Positions 29,231 through 38,209 of a stretch of DNA of 64,000 nucleotides are shown piece after piece. Each line of letters opens with the position of its first letter. Positions within the stretch are counted from its first letter, which is position 1. Location of the stretch: NCBI RefSeq assembly GCF_017114945.1, contig NZ_JABXKQ010000108.1, positions 62,001 to 126,000 of the forward strand, read 5' to 3'. The notes beneath the pieces were generated by a model. That model saw only the letters and a program-made list of their open reading frames with translations. It was not told the DNA's origin and made no database searches. The position numbers and the translations under genes were made by a program. The stretch comes from Nostoc sp. JL34. Lineage in GTDB: Bacteria; Cyanobacteriota; Cyanobacteriia; Cyanobacteriales; Nostocaceae.

Positions 29231-31978
29231 ATGAGTACACATTTAGACTCTAATGACTTATTATCTCAAAAAATCTATTGGATAAATAAACTTTCGGGAG
29301 AATTACCTGAAACAAATCTGATGTTGGACTATGTAAGACCTTTATTTTATAGCGGTAAAAACAAATCTCTTAGCTTTGATTTATCAAACGATTTATCTCA
29401 ATCAATTATTAAGCTAGCTCAAGGTTCTTACTTTTCAATGTACTGGATACTAGTATCTGCATTGAATATATTGCTGCAAAAGTATACTCGAAACAATGAT
29501 GTTATTATTGGAATACCAATATATGAGAAAATTTTTTTAGATGAGATAAATAACAAAGTTATTCCATTACATACTCAGGTAAAACCTCATCTCTCATTCA
29601 AAGATTTTCTTTTTCAAGTTAAAGACTCAATCATCAGTGCTTACAACAACCAAAGCTATAATTTTGATGAATTAATCCAGTTGTTGAATATATCAAAAAG
29701 TCCTAACCGCCATCCAATTTTTGACATAGTAGTTTGTTTAGAAAATATTCATAATAAAAGTCCTTTAAATCAACTCAATAATGATATTACAATTTCTTTT
29801 AAAGTTGATTGTGGAAGTATTAGTGCTGATATAGAGTATAAAGAACATTTGTTTCAAGATGAAAATATAAAATTTATGAGTAGATATTATAGTAATATTC
29901 TTGGAAGCTGTATTAATCAAGTAAATACTAAGATATCAGAGATTGTTTTCTTAAAAGACTATGAGCAACACCAGATATTAACAGAGTTTAATAACAAAAC
30001 TAAACAGTATCCCGTTAATCAGACAATAAATCAATTATTTGAAACTCAAGTATCTCAGACTCCAAATAATATAGCCGTCATTCATCAACAAACTCAACTC
30101 ACGTATCAAGAACTAAACCATCAAGCGAATCAGCTAGCTGAATTATTGCGGAAATTAGGAGTTGAACAAGGAGACTTTGTAGGCATTTTTAAAGACCGTG
30201 ATATCAATTTCCTGATTGCTATTCTTGCTATATACAAGGCAGGTGGTGCATATGTACCTATTGATAGTACTTACCCACCAAATCGAATTAAGTATATGCT
30301 ATCTAATAGCGAAGTGAGGTTCTTATTAACAGATTTTTCGCTCTTAAATGTTCTATCAGACCTGGTAGAAGGTTGTTCCGAGTTATCCTCTATTATTTGT
30401 TTAGATAGCATTGTTATTGCTCAGACGCCCCTTGCTAAACAAACCGGGTTAAAAATATATAATAAATTGGATTTTCAGCAGCTATCTAATGATAATATAG
30501 AACAGGTTAATCATGCTGCTGACCCAGCTTATATGCTTTATACTTCCGGGTCTACAGGATTACCAAAGGGGGCAATTGTCAGGCATGATGGTGCAATTAA
30601 TCATATTTATGCCCAATTTGATGAGTTGGAGTTAACGCAAGAGTTTTCTTTTCTGCAAAGTGCTCCATCTTCCACAGATATTTCTGTATGGCAATTTTTA
30701 GCACCACTTTTAATTGGTGGTCAGACGGTAATAGTAGATATAGAAACCGTTGCTATTCCTGAGCAACTATTTCTTGCTCTGAAATCTGAGAAAATTACAG
30801 TTGTTGAATTAGTCCCAGCATTATTTGTCGGCTTGCTTGAATATACTTCTCAGCTACCGATTCATCAAAGAGAATTACCTAATTTAAAATGGATGATGGT
30901 TGTAGGAGAACCAGTATCGGTCAGTTTGGTAAATAGGTGGCTTGAGATATATCCCGAAATTAAAATTGTTAACGCTTATGGCCCAACTGAGGCTGCTGAT
31001 GATATCACCCAGTTTATCGTTGACAAGCCTTTGCCAGAAAATCAGCGGACGGTTCCAATTGGTAAACCATTAGCTAACTTAAATCTCTACATTCTGGATG
31101 GAGAAATGCAATTATTACCCATTGGCGCTCCTGGAGAGATTTGTGTATCGGGAATTGGTGTGGGTGATGGGTACTGGAAAAATCAAGAAAAAACTAATTT
31201 CAGCTTTGTGACTAACCCGTTTACAGATGTTAGTCAGAAATTACCAGAAAATCGCAGAGATTTAATTTATAAAACTGGAGATTTAGGAAGATGGCTTCCT
31301 GATGGGAATATAGAATTCCTCGGACGTATTGACCATCAGGTGAAGATTCGTGGCTTCCGGGTTGAACTTGGAGAAATTGAGACATTTTTGTGTCAGCACC
31401 AAGCTGTTAGAGAAGCTGTAGTTATAGTTATGGAGGAAAACCCTGATGATAAACGCTTAGTGGCTTATGTTGTTCCTAGGACTGAGAGCGATCGCAATGA
31501 TCTAAGTAGTAGCGAACTGGTTCAACAGTTACGCGATTTACTTAAAGAAAGGCTACCAGGCCATATGATACCTTCTGCGATTATACGGATCGAGGCATTG
31601 CCTTTAAGTCCTAGTGGTAAAATAGATCGCCGCGCATTACCTGTACCAAATTTCCAGAATGAATCGCAACTGGATTTTGTTGCACCCCGGACTCCCGCAG
31701 AGGAGATAGTTGCTGACATCTGGATTCAGATATTAAAGCGAGATCATATAGGCATTTACGATAACTTCTTTGATTTGGGTGGGCATTCTTTATTGGCGAC
31801 TCAAGCTATTTCCAGGTTGCGAGAAGCTTTTAAAGTAGAAGTACCTTTACGCACTTTATTTGAAGCACCTACACTAGCTCAATTGGTAGAAGGTATCGAA
31901 AAGATGCTTACAGTCCAACAACTACAGCTTGTTTCTATGGATGGGGTAGATCACGAGCGAGAGGAGATAGAACTATGA
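29231..31978 (+). CDS. NRPS half-C-A(Dab-like)-PCP, copy 1
   Basis: 915 residues. Residues ~1-215 match only the C-terminal lobe of a condensation domain (from IYWINKLSGELPETNLMLD onward); the N-lobe with HHxxxDG is absent. A domain ~240-740 with YTSGSTGLPKGAIV, NAYGPTEA and YKTGDLGRW. Specificity residues read D-I-W-E-M-V-A-D-D, close to the D-I-W-E-L-T-A-D-D code I recall for 2,4-diaminobutyrate; an ectB homologue at 46748 supports this. PCP has DNFFDLGGHSL. The tail is acidic (ends EREEIEL), suitable as a partner for the TubC-type docking domain at 32152. AAGGAAAG precedes the ATG. The stop overlaps an ATG of a docking-domain remnant. Confidence 0.93.
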   Translation: MSTHLDSNDLLSQKIYWINKLSGELPETNLMLDYVRPLFYSGKNKSLSFDLSNDLSQSIIKLAQGSYFSMYWILVSALNILLQKYTRNNDVIIGIPIYEKIFLDEINNKVIPLHTQVKPHLSFKDFLFQVKDSIISAYNNQSYNFDELIQLLNISKSPNRHPIFDIVVCLENIHNKSPLNQLNNDITISFKVDCGSISADIEYKEHLFQDENIKFMSRYYSNILGSCINQVNTKISEIVFLKDYEQHQILTEFNNKTKQYPVNQTINQLFETQVSQTPNNIAVIHQQTQLTYQELNHQANQLAELLRKLGVEQGDFVGIFKDRDINFLIAILAIYKAGGAYVPIDSTYPPNRIKYMLSNSEVRFLLTDFSLLNVLSDLVEGCSELSSIICLDSIVIAQTPLAKQTGLKIYNKLDFQQLSNDNIEQVNHAADPAYMLYTSGSTGLPKGAIVRHDGAINHIYAQFDELELTQEFSFLQSAPSSTDISVWQFLAPLLIGGQTVIVDIETVAIPEQLFLALKSEKITVVELVPALFVGLLEYTSQLPIHQRELPNLKWMMVVGEPVSVSLVNRWLEIYPEIKIVNAYGPTEAADDITQFIVDKPLPENQRTVPIGKPLANLNLYILDGEMQLLPIGAPGEICVSGIGVGDGYWKNQEKTNFSFVTNPFTDVSQKLPENRRDLIYKTGDLGRWLPDGNIEFLGRIDHQVKIRGFRVELGEIETFLCQHQAVREAVVIVMEENPDDKRLVAYVVPRTESDRNDLSSSELVQQLRDLLKERLPGHMIPSAIIRIEALPLSPSGKIDRRALPVPNFQNESQLDFVAPRTPAEEIVADIWIQILKRDHIGIYDNFFDLGGHSLLATQAISRLREAFKVEVPLRTLFEAPTLAQLVEGIEKMLTVQQLQLVSMDGVDHEREEIEL
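29713..31371 (+). repeat. 1659-bp direct repeat, copy 1 (C-lobe end and A domain)
   Basis: I found no mismatch with 48536-50194 (offset 18823) by eye along the lines compared, and the encoded proteins are identical. Sequence similarity drops abruptly at both borders. It covers the end of the half-C domain and the A domain up to about the A8 motif. Confidence 0.93.
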
Positions 31979-32082
31979 GAACTATTGAAGAGTTTTTGTC
32001 TTACCTTTGCAGTCTTGATATCAAGATAAAAAATCGAAAAACTATTTATAAGATATTTAGATTGAAAAAAGGATGTTTGTAG
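31975..32082 (+). pseudogene. 35-codon remnant of a TubC-type N-terminal docking domain
   Basis: An ATG overlapping the stop of the previous gene (ATGA) opens a 35-codon frame starting MRTIEEFLSYLCSLDIKI and ending at TAG. Its first half aligns with the start of the next protein (SIDELLLYLDSLNVKF), the beta-alpha docking domain found before C domains. The second half has lost the usual APxGxL part. It is best read as a truncated leftover of an earlier N-terminus, although a translated peptide cannot be excluded. Confidence 0.6.
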
Positions 32083-32151
32083 CTGAGGATTCACCTCTTT
32101 TTCAAAAAGCCCTACTTTTATAGTGCTTAAGTCATGATGTGAGGAGGTTAA

Positions 32152-33795
32152 GTGAGCAGAAGCATTGACGAATTATTATTATACCTTGACAGCCTCAACG
32201 TCAAATTTAGAGTTGATGGCGATCGCTTATACTGTAATGCTCCTCAAGGAGTACTCTCACCAGATTTAAGCACTCAGTTGCGAGAGCGGAAACAAGAAAT
32301 CCTCAAACATTTAACATCAAGCGTTAATCTTCAGCCCATAGTACCTGTTCCTAGAAATACCAATTTACCCTTGTCCTTTGCCCAACAAAGGCTATGGTTT
32401 CTCAATCAGTTGGAGCCAAATAGCACCACTTATAACCTTCCCTTTGCCGTGCGTCTTACTGGTACGCTTAATATGCCTGCATTGGAGCAGAGTCTCAACG
32501 AAATTGTGCAGCGTCATGAAACCTTGCGAACCACTTTTGCGCTCGTCAATGGACAACCAATTCAGGTAATTACTCCAACCCTGACTTTGAAGCTATCTGT
32601 GGTGGACTTGCAAGAGTACCCAATAACAAAGCAGGAAGCTGAAGTTTTGCGGCTAGCAGTTCAAGAAAGCCAGTTGCTTTTTAACTTAGCGCAGGGGCCT
32701 TTGCTGAGAACGACTCTGTTGCACTTAAGTGAAAAACAATATGTCCTGTTGTTCACCATGCATCATATTGTCTCTGATGGTTGGTCAATAGGGCTACTCA
32801 TCAAAGAAGTAACAGCACTCTATGAAGCCTTCTGCAAAGGACAGCCTTCCCCACTTTCGGAACTACCAATTCAGTACGCGGACTTCGCAGCTTGGCAACA
32901 AAACTGGTTACAGGGTGAAGTACTTAACACCTTACTTACATATTGGAAAAAGCAGTTAGGAGATAACTTACCAGTTTTACAATTATCTAAAAATTATCGA
33001 TCTTCAGAAGTGAAAACCTCTCAAGAGGAACGACAAAGTTTAATCCTCTCTAAGACATTATCCCAAGCGATTAAGAAGCTAGGTGATAGTGTTGGAACGA
33101 CGTTATTTATGACGCTACTTGGAGCATTTAAAGTTTTGTTATCCTGGTATACAGGCGACAAAGATATTGTTGTTGGTACTGATATTGCCAACCGCAATAT
33201 GATTGAAGTAGAGAATTTAATTGGTTTTTTTGTTAATCAACTAGTATTACGTACTGACCTATTTGGCAACCCTGGTTTTAGCGATTTTTTGCAACGAGTT
33301 CGTAAGGTTTGCCTAGAAGCTTATGCTCACCAAGATTTACCATTTGAGAAACTAGTTAGCGCTCTTAATCCCAAACGAGACTTCAACCAAACTCCTCTAT
33401 TTCAAGTCAAGTTTATTCTCCAAAATGCTCCCATACATTCTTTAGAAGTTTCAAATTTAACCCTGGCTAGTTTAGATTTAGAAAATCCGGTAGGCAGAGT
33501 TGATTTACTCCTGGAATTAACAGATACAGAGCAAGGAATAGTTGGGTTATTAAAATATAGCAAAGACTTATTTGATACTAGTAGTATGGCCCGATTGCTA
33601 AATGCTTTTGAAACAATTTTATCTCAAATTGTTGTAGAGCCTGCTATTAACTTAAATCAGCTAGAAAAAATTGTCATTATATCAGATAAAGAATATCAAT
33701 TGAGTGAAGAACGAAAACGTAAAGAAAAATATCAACAAAAATTAAGCATAATTAAGCGAAAAGTAATTGGCATTTCAACCGAAGTAGAGAAGTAA
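32152..33795 (+). CDS. NRPS docking (TubC-type) plus free-standing C domain
   Basis: 547 residues. It starts at GTG with a strong AGGAGG 4 bases upstream (32142-32147). Residues ~1-58 are a TubC-type docking domain (YLDSLNVKFRVDGDRLYCNAP, then a conserved LRERKQEIL helix). Residues ~68-520 are an LCL-type condensation domain with intact HHIVSDG (from H204) and the NRN and VGFF-like motifs. No adenylation or carrier domain follows; the gene ends in a charged tail. It probably performs the condensation for the interface-A-PCP protein at 34959, with the hydroxylase gene placed between them. It ends one base before the next ATG. Confidence 0.93.
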   Translation: MSRSIDELLLYLDSLNVKFRVDGDRLYCNAPQGVLSPDLSTQLRERKQEILKHLTSSVNLQPIVPVPRNTNLPLSFAQQRLWFLNQLEPNSTTYNLPFAVRLTGTLNMPALEQSLNEIVQRHETLRTTFALVNGQPIQVITPTLTLKLSVVDLQEYPITKQEAEVLRLAVQESQLLFNLAQGPLLRTTLLHLSEKQYVLLFTMHHIVSDGWSIGLLIKEVTALYEAFCKGQPSPLSELPIQYADFAAWQQNWLQGEVLNTLLTYWKKQLGDNLPVLQLSKNYRSSEVKTSQEERQSLILSKTLSQAIKKLGDSVGTTLFMTLLGAFKVLLSWYTGDKDIVVGTDIANRNMIEVENLIGFFVNQLVLRTDLFGNPGFSDFLQRVRKVCLEAYAHQDLPFEKLVSALNPKRDFNQTPLFQVKFILQNAPIHSLEVSNLTLASLDLENPVGRVDLLLELTDTEQGIVGLLKYSKDLFDTSSMARLLNAFETILSQIVVEPAINLNQLEKIVIISDKEYQLSEERKRKEKYQQKLSIIKRKVIGISTEVEK

Positions 33796-33796
33796 A

Positions 33797-34852
33797 ATGA
33801 AACAGGTAAAAATAAGTAATTCTCATCTCAAGCCTGAATTCAATAAAGTTAGTAGAAAATCTATAAATTTACAGATCGAACTAATTAAGCTAGATAATTT
33901 GGGAGGAGATCAAACCCTACCGTTAATTATCAAACCATCTGTATTAGATGTTGATCTTGCAGATTGGGCTGAGGCAAATCAGGAATTTATAGATACAAAT
34001 TTAATCAAACATGGTGCTATACTTTTCAGAGACTTTAATATTACGACAGCAGCCGCATTTGAAAAGTTTGGTCTAGCGGTTTGCTCAGAACTATTCAATG
34101 AAAATGGCGAACATAACCGTGAAACAGTAACTGGTAAAGTTTATACTCCAGTTTTTTACCCTGCGGATAGCAAGTTATTGTGGCATAACGAGAATTCTTT
34201 TAATTATCGATGGCCTGTGAAAATTTTGTTCGGCTGTCGTCAACCTGCACAGCAAGGAGGAGAAACCCCAATAGTTGATAGTCGTAAGGTGTTTCAACTT
34301 ATAGAACCCAAGATTAGGGAGCAGTTCGTTGAAAAGCAAGTTATGTATGTTCGTAATTATGGAAACGGATTAGGGCTTGACTGGCAAACAGTTTTTCAAA
34401 CTCAAAGTAGAGCAGATGTAGAAAAGTTTTGTCAAAGTAACTTAATTGATTTTGAATGGAAAAACGATGGTGGTTTGAGAACTATTTCTATTCGTCCAGC
34501 CGTAATCAAGCATCCTCAGACAGATGAACTTTCTTGGTTTAATCAAGCACAACATTGGCATTTAGCTTGTTTAGATATACAAACTCGTGAGTCACTACTG
34601 TCATCTTTTAAGAAAGAAGATTTACCACGAAACTGCTTTTACGGAGATGGTACTCCTATTGAAGACTCTACAATGATTGATATCTGTGGAGTATATCAGA
34701 GATTAGAAGTATGTTTTCCTTGGCAACAAGGAGACATATTGTTACTAGACAACGTATTAACTGCTCATGGACGCAATCCCTATGTAGGAAAACGTAAGCT
34801 TTTTGTTGCGATGAGCGAACTAACAAGTTTTAGTCAAGCTTTAGATAGTTAA
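33797..34852 (+). CDS. TauD/SyrP-like Fe(II)/2-oxoglutarate hydroxylase
   Basis: 351 residues. Iron ligands are H130 and E132 (HNE, HxE type) and H324 in TAHGRNPYVGKRK, with a downstream Arg for 2-oxoglutarate. It resembles the SyrP group, which acts on carrier-bound residues. It is sandwiched between a C domain and a C-like/A(Asn)/PCP protein, the genetic order expected for in-line beta-hydroxylation of Asn. It is only distantly similar to the hydroxylase at 2339, so the two may differ in substrate or stereochemistry (inference). Confidence 0.88.
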   Translation: MKQVKISNSHLKPEFNKVSRKSINLQIELIKLDNLGGDQTLPLIIKPSVLDVDLADWAEANQEFIDTNLIKHGAILFRDFNITTAAAFEKFGLAVCSELFNENGEHNRETVTGKVYTPVFYPADSKLLWHNENSFNYRWPVKILFGCRQPAQQGGETPIVDSRKVFQLIEPKIREQFVEKQVMYVRNYGNGLGLDWQTVFQTQSRADVEKFCQSNLIDFEWKNDGGLRTISIRPAVIKHPQTDELSWFNQAQHWHLACLDIQTRESLLSSFKKEDLPRNCFYGDGTPIEDSTMIDICGVYQRLEVCFPWQQGDILLLDNVLTAHGRNPYVGKRKLFVAMSELTSFSQALDS

Positions 34853-34958
34853 TTTTTGCTTCAACTCACTACGTCAATGTTTTATTAACTCTCTGCTATT
34901 TATTAAAATTAAAATATCTGAAAAATTTTGACTAAATTTGAATAATTGAGAAATAAAA

Positions 34959-37900
34959 ATGCAACAAATAATTCAAGGTTTTCCACTATCTCCCCAACAA
35001 AAACATCTTTGGTTACTAGAACAAGATAGTAATTTATATCGCAGTCAATGTGCTATTCTTATTGAAGGAAATATAAAACTAGAGATACTAAAAGAAGCGT
35101 TACAGAAAGTTATTGCTAGAAATGAAATTCTTCGGACAAAGTTTCATCGTCCCCGAGGATTAAAAATACCTATCCAGGTTATAGATACTACTAGTAGTAT
35201 TCTTTTCAAGGAGTCTACTTTAGAAAATAAATCTTCTCAATATGAAGAGATAGAAGTACTTTTTAATAAAATAAGCGAACAATCTGTAAAATTAGATAAA
35301 GGGCAATTATTAAATATACAGTTGCTAAGTTGCTCATTAAATAAATACGTTTTATTTTTTAACTTACCATCTCTTTGTGCAGACTATAAGACATTAAAAA
35401 ATATAGTTGATGAAATTAGTCAGTATTACAGTGCCTGTTTGCAGAATGTAGAACTCAGCGAAGAACCACTACAATATGCTGATGTTGCTACATGGCAAAA
35501 TGAATTACTTGAAGCAGGAGAGAGAAAGTATTGGCAAGAAATAGATTTTTCGACCCTGGATAGCTTAAAGCTTCCTTTTGAGAATCGTCTTTCTGAAAAA
35601 TCGGAATTTGAACCCCAATTGATTAAGTTAGCAATTCATAGTGATTTACTCGCTAAAATTGAAGAAATTGTCCACAAATCTCAAATATCGATAGATATAT
35701 TTTTTCTTACTTGCTGGCAAATTCTACTTTGGCGTCTTACTGGGCAATCAAATTTAATTATAGGTCTAGGCTGTGATGGTCGCAATTATGAAGAGTTAAA
35801 AGCAGCACTAGGTTTATTTGCCAAATATTTACCGCTTGCTTATCATCTGCAAGAAAATGATACATTCAAAAATACTTTGGCACAGGTTAAAAAATTAACA
35901 AATGAAATACTTGAATGGCAGGATAGTTTTAGTTGGGACGCATTTACTCAAACAAACACAGATGATATAGAACAGTCATTTTTACCATTTTGTTTTGATT
36001 TTGAGGAAACAGAAACTAATTATTCTACTCCTCAAGTAGCATTTTCAATTTATCAGCATTATGTCTGCTTTGACCGATTTAAAATAAAGCTTTCTTGTAT
36101 CCGTACACAAAATCGGTTAGTCAAAATAGAGTTTCATTATGATGCAAAAGTTTTCTGTAAAGAAGATATTCAACGTTTAGCAGATCATTGGCAAACTTTG
36201 TTAATCAGTGTTATTAATAATCCTTCTACACCAATATCGCGGTTGAATATTCTCAGTGAACAAGAACGAGAACAACTCTTAGTTGCATTCAACAATAGTA
36301 AGACAGCAGAGCTACAATACAAGTGCATCCACCATTGGGTTGAACAGCAGTGCGATCGCACGCCAGACAATATTGCCATTATTTATAAAAATCAGCAATT
36401 TACCTACCGAGAATTGAACACTCGTGCTAACCAGCTAGCTCATTACCTACAACAATTAGGTGTAAAACCAGACGTAATGGTGGGACTTTGTGTCGAGCGA
36501 TCGCCTTTAATGCTGATTGGACTTTTAGCTGTCCTCAAAGCTGGTGGTGCTTATGTACCGATTGACCCTAGCTATCCCTTAGAAAGAAAAACTTTTATCC
36601 TAAATGATTCTCAAATGCCAGTGCTGCTGACTCAACAGCATTTAATGGCAGATTTAGCTACAAATGGAATTAAAGTAATTTGTATAGATAGTGATTGGCA
36701 AGCCATCAACCAACAAAAAGTTGAAAATCCAAGTACTACAACAACCGAATTAAATTTAGCCTATGTTATTTACACCTCTGGTTCTACTGGTAAACCCAAA
36801 GGAACTCTAATTCCTCATCAAGGATTAATTAACTACTTGAGTTGGTGTACCCAAACATATGCAGTACAAGAAGGAGTCGGAACTTTAGTTCATTCACCTT
36901 TGGGTTTTGACTTAACAATCACTAGTCTTTTTTCACCTTTATTAGTTGGTCGTACAGTAGAATTACTATCAGAAGAACAAGGCATTGAAACCTTTTCTCA
37001 AGCTTTAAGTAAAAGCTCGAATTTAAGTTTGGTAAAAATTACCCCTGCTCACTTGGATTTGCTGAAGCAACAGTTATCTAAAGAAGAGATTGGCAATAAA
37101 ACGAGAGCTTTTATTATTGGTGGCGAAAATTTATTAGCTGAAAGCATCACCTTCTGGCAAGATGTAGCTCCAGATACAATTTTAGTAAACGAATACGGGC
37201 CTACAGAGACAGTAGTAGGCTGCTGTGTTTATCAGGTTCCAATAGGTAAACACGCTTCCGGTTCCATACCCATTGGTAAGGCGATCGCTAATACCCAGTT
37301 ATACATTTTAGACCAATATTTGCAACCAGTATCAATGGGGGTATCCGGTGAATTGCACATTGGCGGACTTGGATTAGCCAGAGGCTATCTAAATCAACCT
37401 GAATTAACAGCCCTAAAGTTTATCCCCAATCCCTTTAGCAAACAAGAAGGCGATCGCCTTTACAAAACAGGTGATTTAGTTCGCTTTCTACCAAGTGGAG
37501 ATATCGAGTATATCGGTCGCATTGATAACCAAGTGAAAATACGTGGGTTCCGTGTTGAACTAGGAGAAATTGAAGCGACTATTAATCAACATCCATCAAT
37601 ATCGACAAGTGTAGTTATTGTTAGAGAGGATAAATCTGGAAATCAAAGTTTAATAGCCTATGTAACTCTTCACTCAGACAAAGCACTAACAATTCCTGAA
37701 CTGCGCCGCTTCTTGCAGAATAAATTGCTTGATCATATGGTGCCAACAGCCTTTATGATATTAGAAGCATTACCATTAACATCTAATGGCAAAGTAGACC
37801 GTCAAGCCTTGCCAATGCCCGACGCTCTGCGCCCAGAATTAGAAGTTGCTTATGTGGTACCGCAAACTGAGGTGGAGAAGACAATAGCCTCTGTTTGGCA

Positions 37901-38195
37901 AAAAGCTTTGAATCTTGAAAAGATAGGCATTCACGATAATTTTTTTGAAATTGGCGGTCATTCATTACTTTTAGTTACAGTTCACAGCCAATTGCAGGAA
38001 ATATTAAAAGCAGAACTGTCAACCCTTGATTTGTTTAGATATCCTACCATCAATTCTTTAGCAGAGTATTTAAATTCATCTCCAAATACCACAGCATTTT
38101 TACAGGAAAGCGATACTCAAGCAGAGAAAATTTCATCTGGTAAGGCGCAACAAAAAAAACGTCTAGAAAAAATGAAATCAGTTGAAAATAATTAA
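34959..38195 (+). CDS. NRPS interface-like(C-type)-A(Asn-like)-PCP
   Basis: 1078 residues. The first ~450 residues have a condensation fold, but the HHxxxDG site reads L136-P137-SLCAD, with both histidines lost. This resembles the interface domains described for NRPSs that recruit a stand-alone Asp beta-hydroxylase in siderophore pathways. A domain ~455-960; specificity residues read D-L-T-K-I-G-E-V-G, the same Asn-type code as the first gene. PCP with HDNFFEIGGHSL. The basic tail (KAQQKKRLEKMK) fits hand-over to the KS protein at 38210. Together with 32152 and 33797 it forms one split C / hydroxylase / interface-A-T station. Confidence 0.92.
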   Translation: MQQIIQGFPLSPQQKHLWLLEQDSNLYRSQCAILIEGNIKLEILKEALQKVIARNEILRTKFHRPRGLKIPIQVIDTTSSILFKESTLENKSSQYEEIEVLFNKISEQSVKLDKGQLLNIQLLSCSLNKYVLFFNLPSLCADYKTLKNIVDEISQYYSACLQNVELSEEPLQYADVATWQNELLEAGERKYWQEIDFSTLDSLKLPFENRLSEKSEFEPQLIKLAIHSDLLAKIEEIVHKSQISIDIFFLTCWQILLWRLTGQSNLIIGLGCDGRNYEELKAALGLFAKYLPLAYHLQENDTFKNTLAQVKKLTNEILEWQDSFSWDAFTQTNTDDIEQSFLPFCFDFEETETNYSTPQVAFSIYQHYVCFDRFKIKLSCIRTQNRLVKIEFHYDAKVFCKEDIQRLADHWQTLLISVINNPSTPISRLNILSEQEREQLLVAFNNSKTAELQYKCIHHWVEQQCDRTPDNIAIIYKNQQFTYRELNTRANQLAHYLQQLGVKPDVMVGLCVERSPLMLIGLLAVLKAGGAYVPIDPSYPLERKTFILNDSQMPVLLTQQHLMADLATNGIKVICIDSDWQAINQQKVENPSTTTTELNLAYVIYTSGSTGKPKGTLIPHQGLINYLSWCTQTYAVQEGVGTLVHSPLGFDLTITSLFSPLLVGRTVELLSEEQGIETFSQALSKSSNLSLVKITPAHLDLLKQQLSKEEIGNKTRAFIIGGENLLAESITFWQDVAPDTILVNEYGPTETVVGCCVYQVPIGKHASGSIPIGKAIANTQLYILDQYLQPVSMGVSGELHIGGLGLARGYLNQPELTALKFIPNPFSKQEGDRLYKTGDLVRFLPSGDIEYIGRIDNQVKIRGFRVELGEIEATINQHPSISTSVVIVREDKSGNQSLIAYVTLHSDKALTIPELRRFLQNKLLDHMVPTAFMILEALPLTSNGKVDRQALPMPDALRPELEVAYVVPQTEVEKTIASVWQKALNLEKIGIHDNFFEIGGHSLLLVTVHSQLQEILKAELSTLDLFRYPTINSLAEYLNSSPNTTAFLQESDTQAEKISSGKAQQKKRLEKMKSVENN

Positions 38196-38209
38196 GGAAT
38201 TAACAAATA

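Noticed and set aside
27691-31978. Possibility that the free C (27691) and half-C-A (29231) are one gene broken by a frameshift
   Set aside because: A complete C fold ends before 29112, a 118-base AT-rich spacer and a good ribosome site follow, and the parallel copy has two whole genes in the same gap.
32152-38195. Possibility that the C protein at 32152 and the NRPS at 34959 are a single interrupted gene
   Set aside because: A complete hydroxylase gene lies between them and the second protein has its own full C-like domain.
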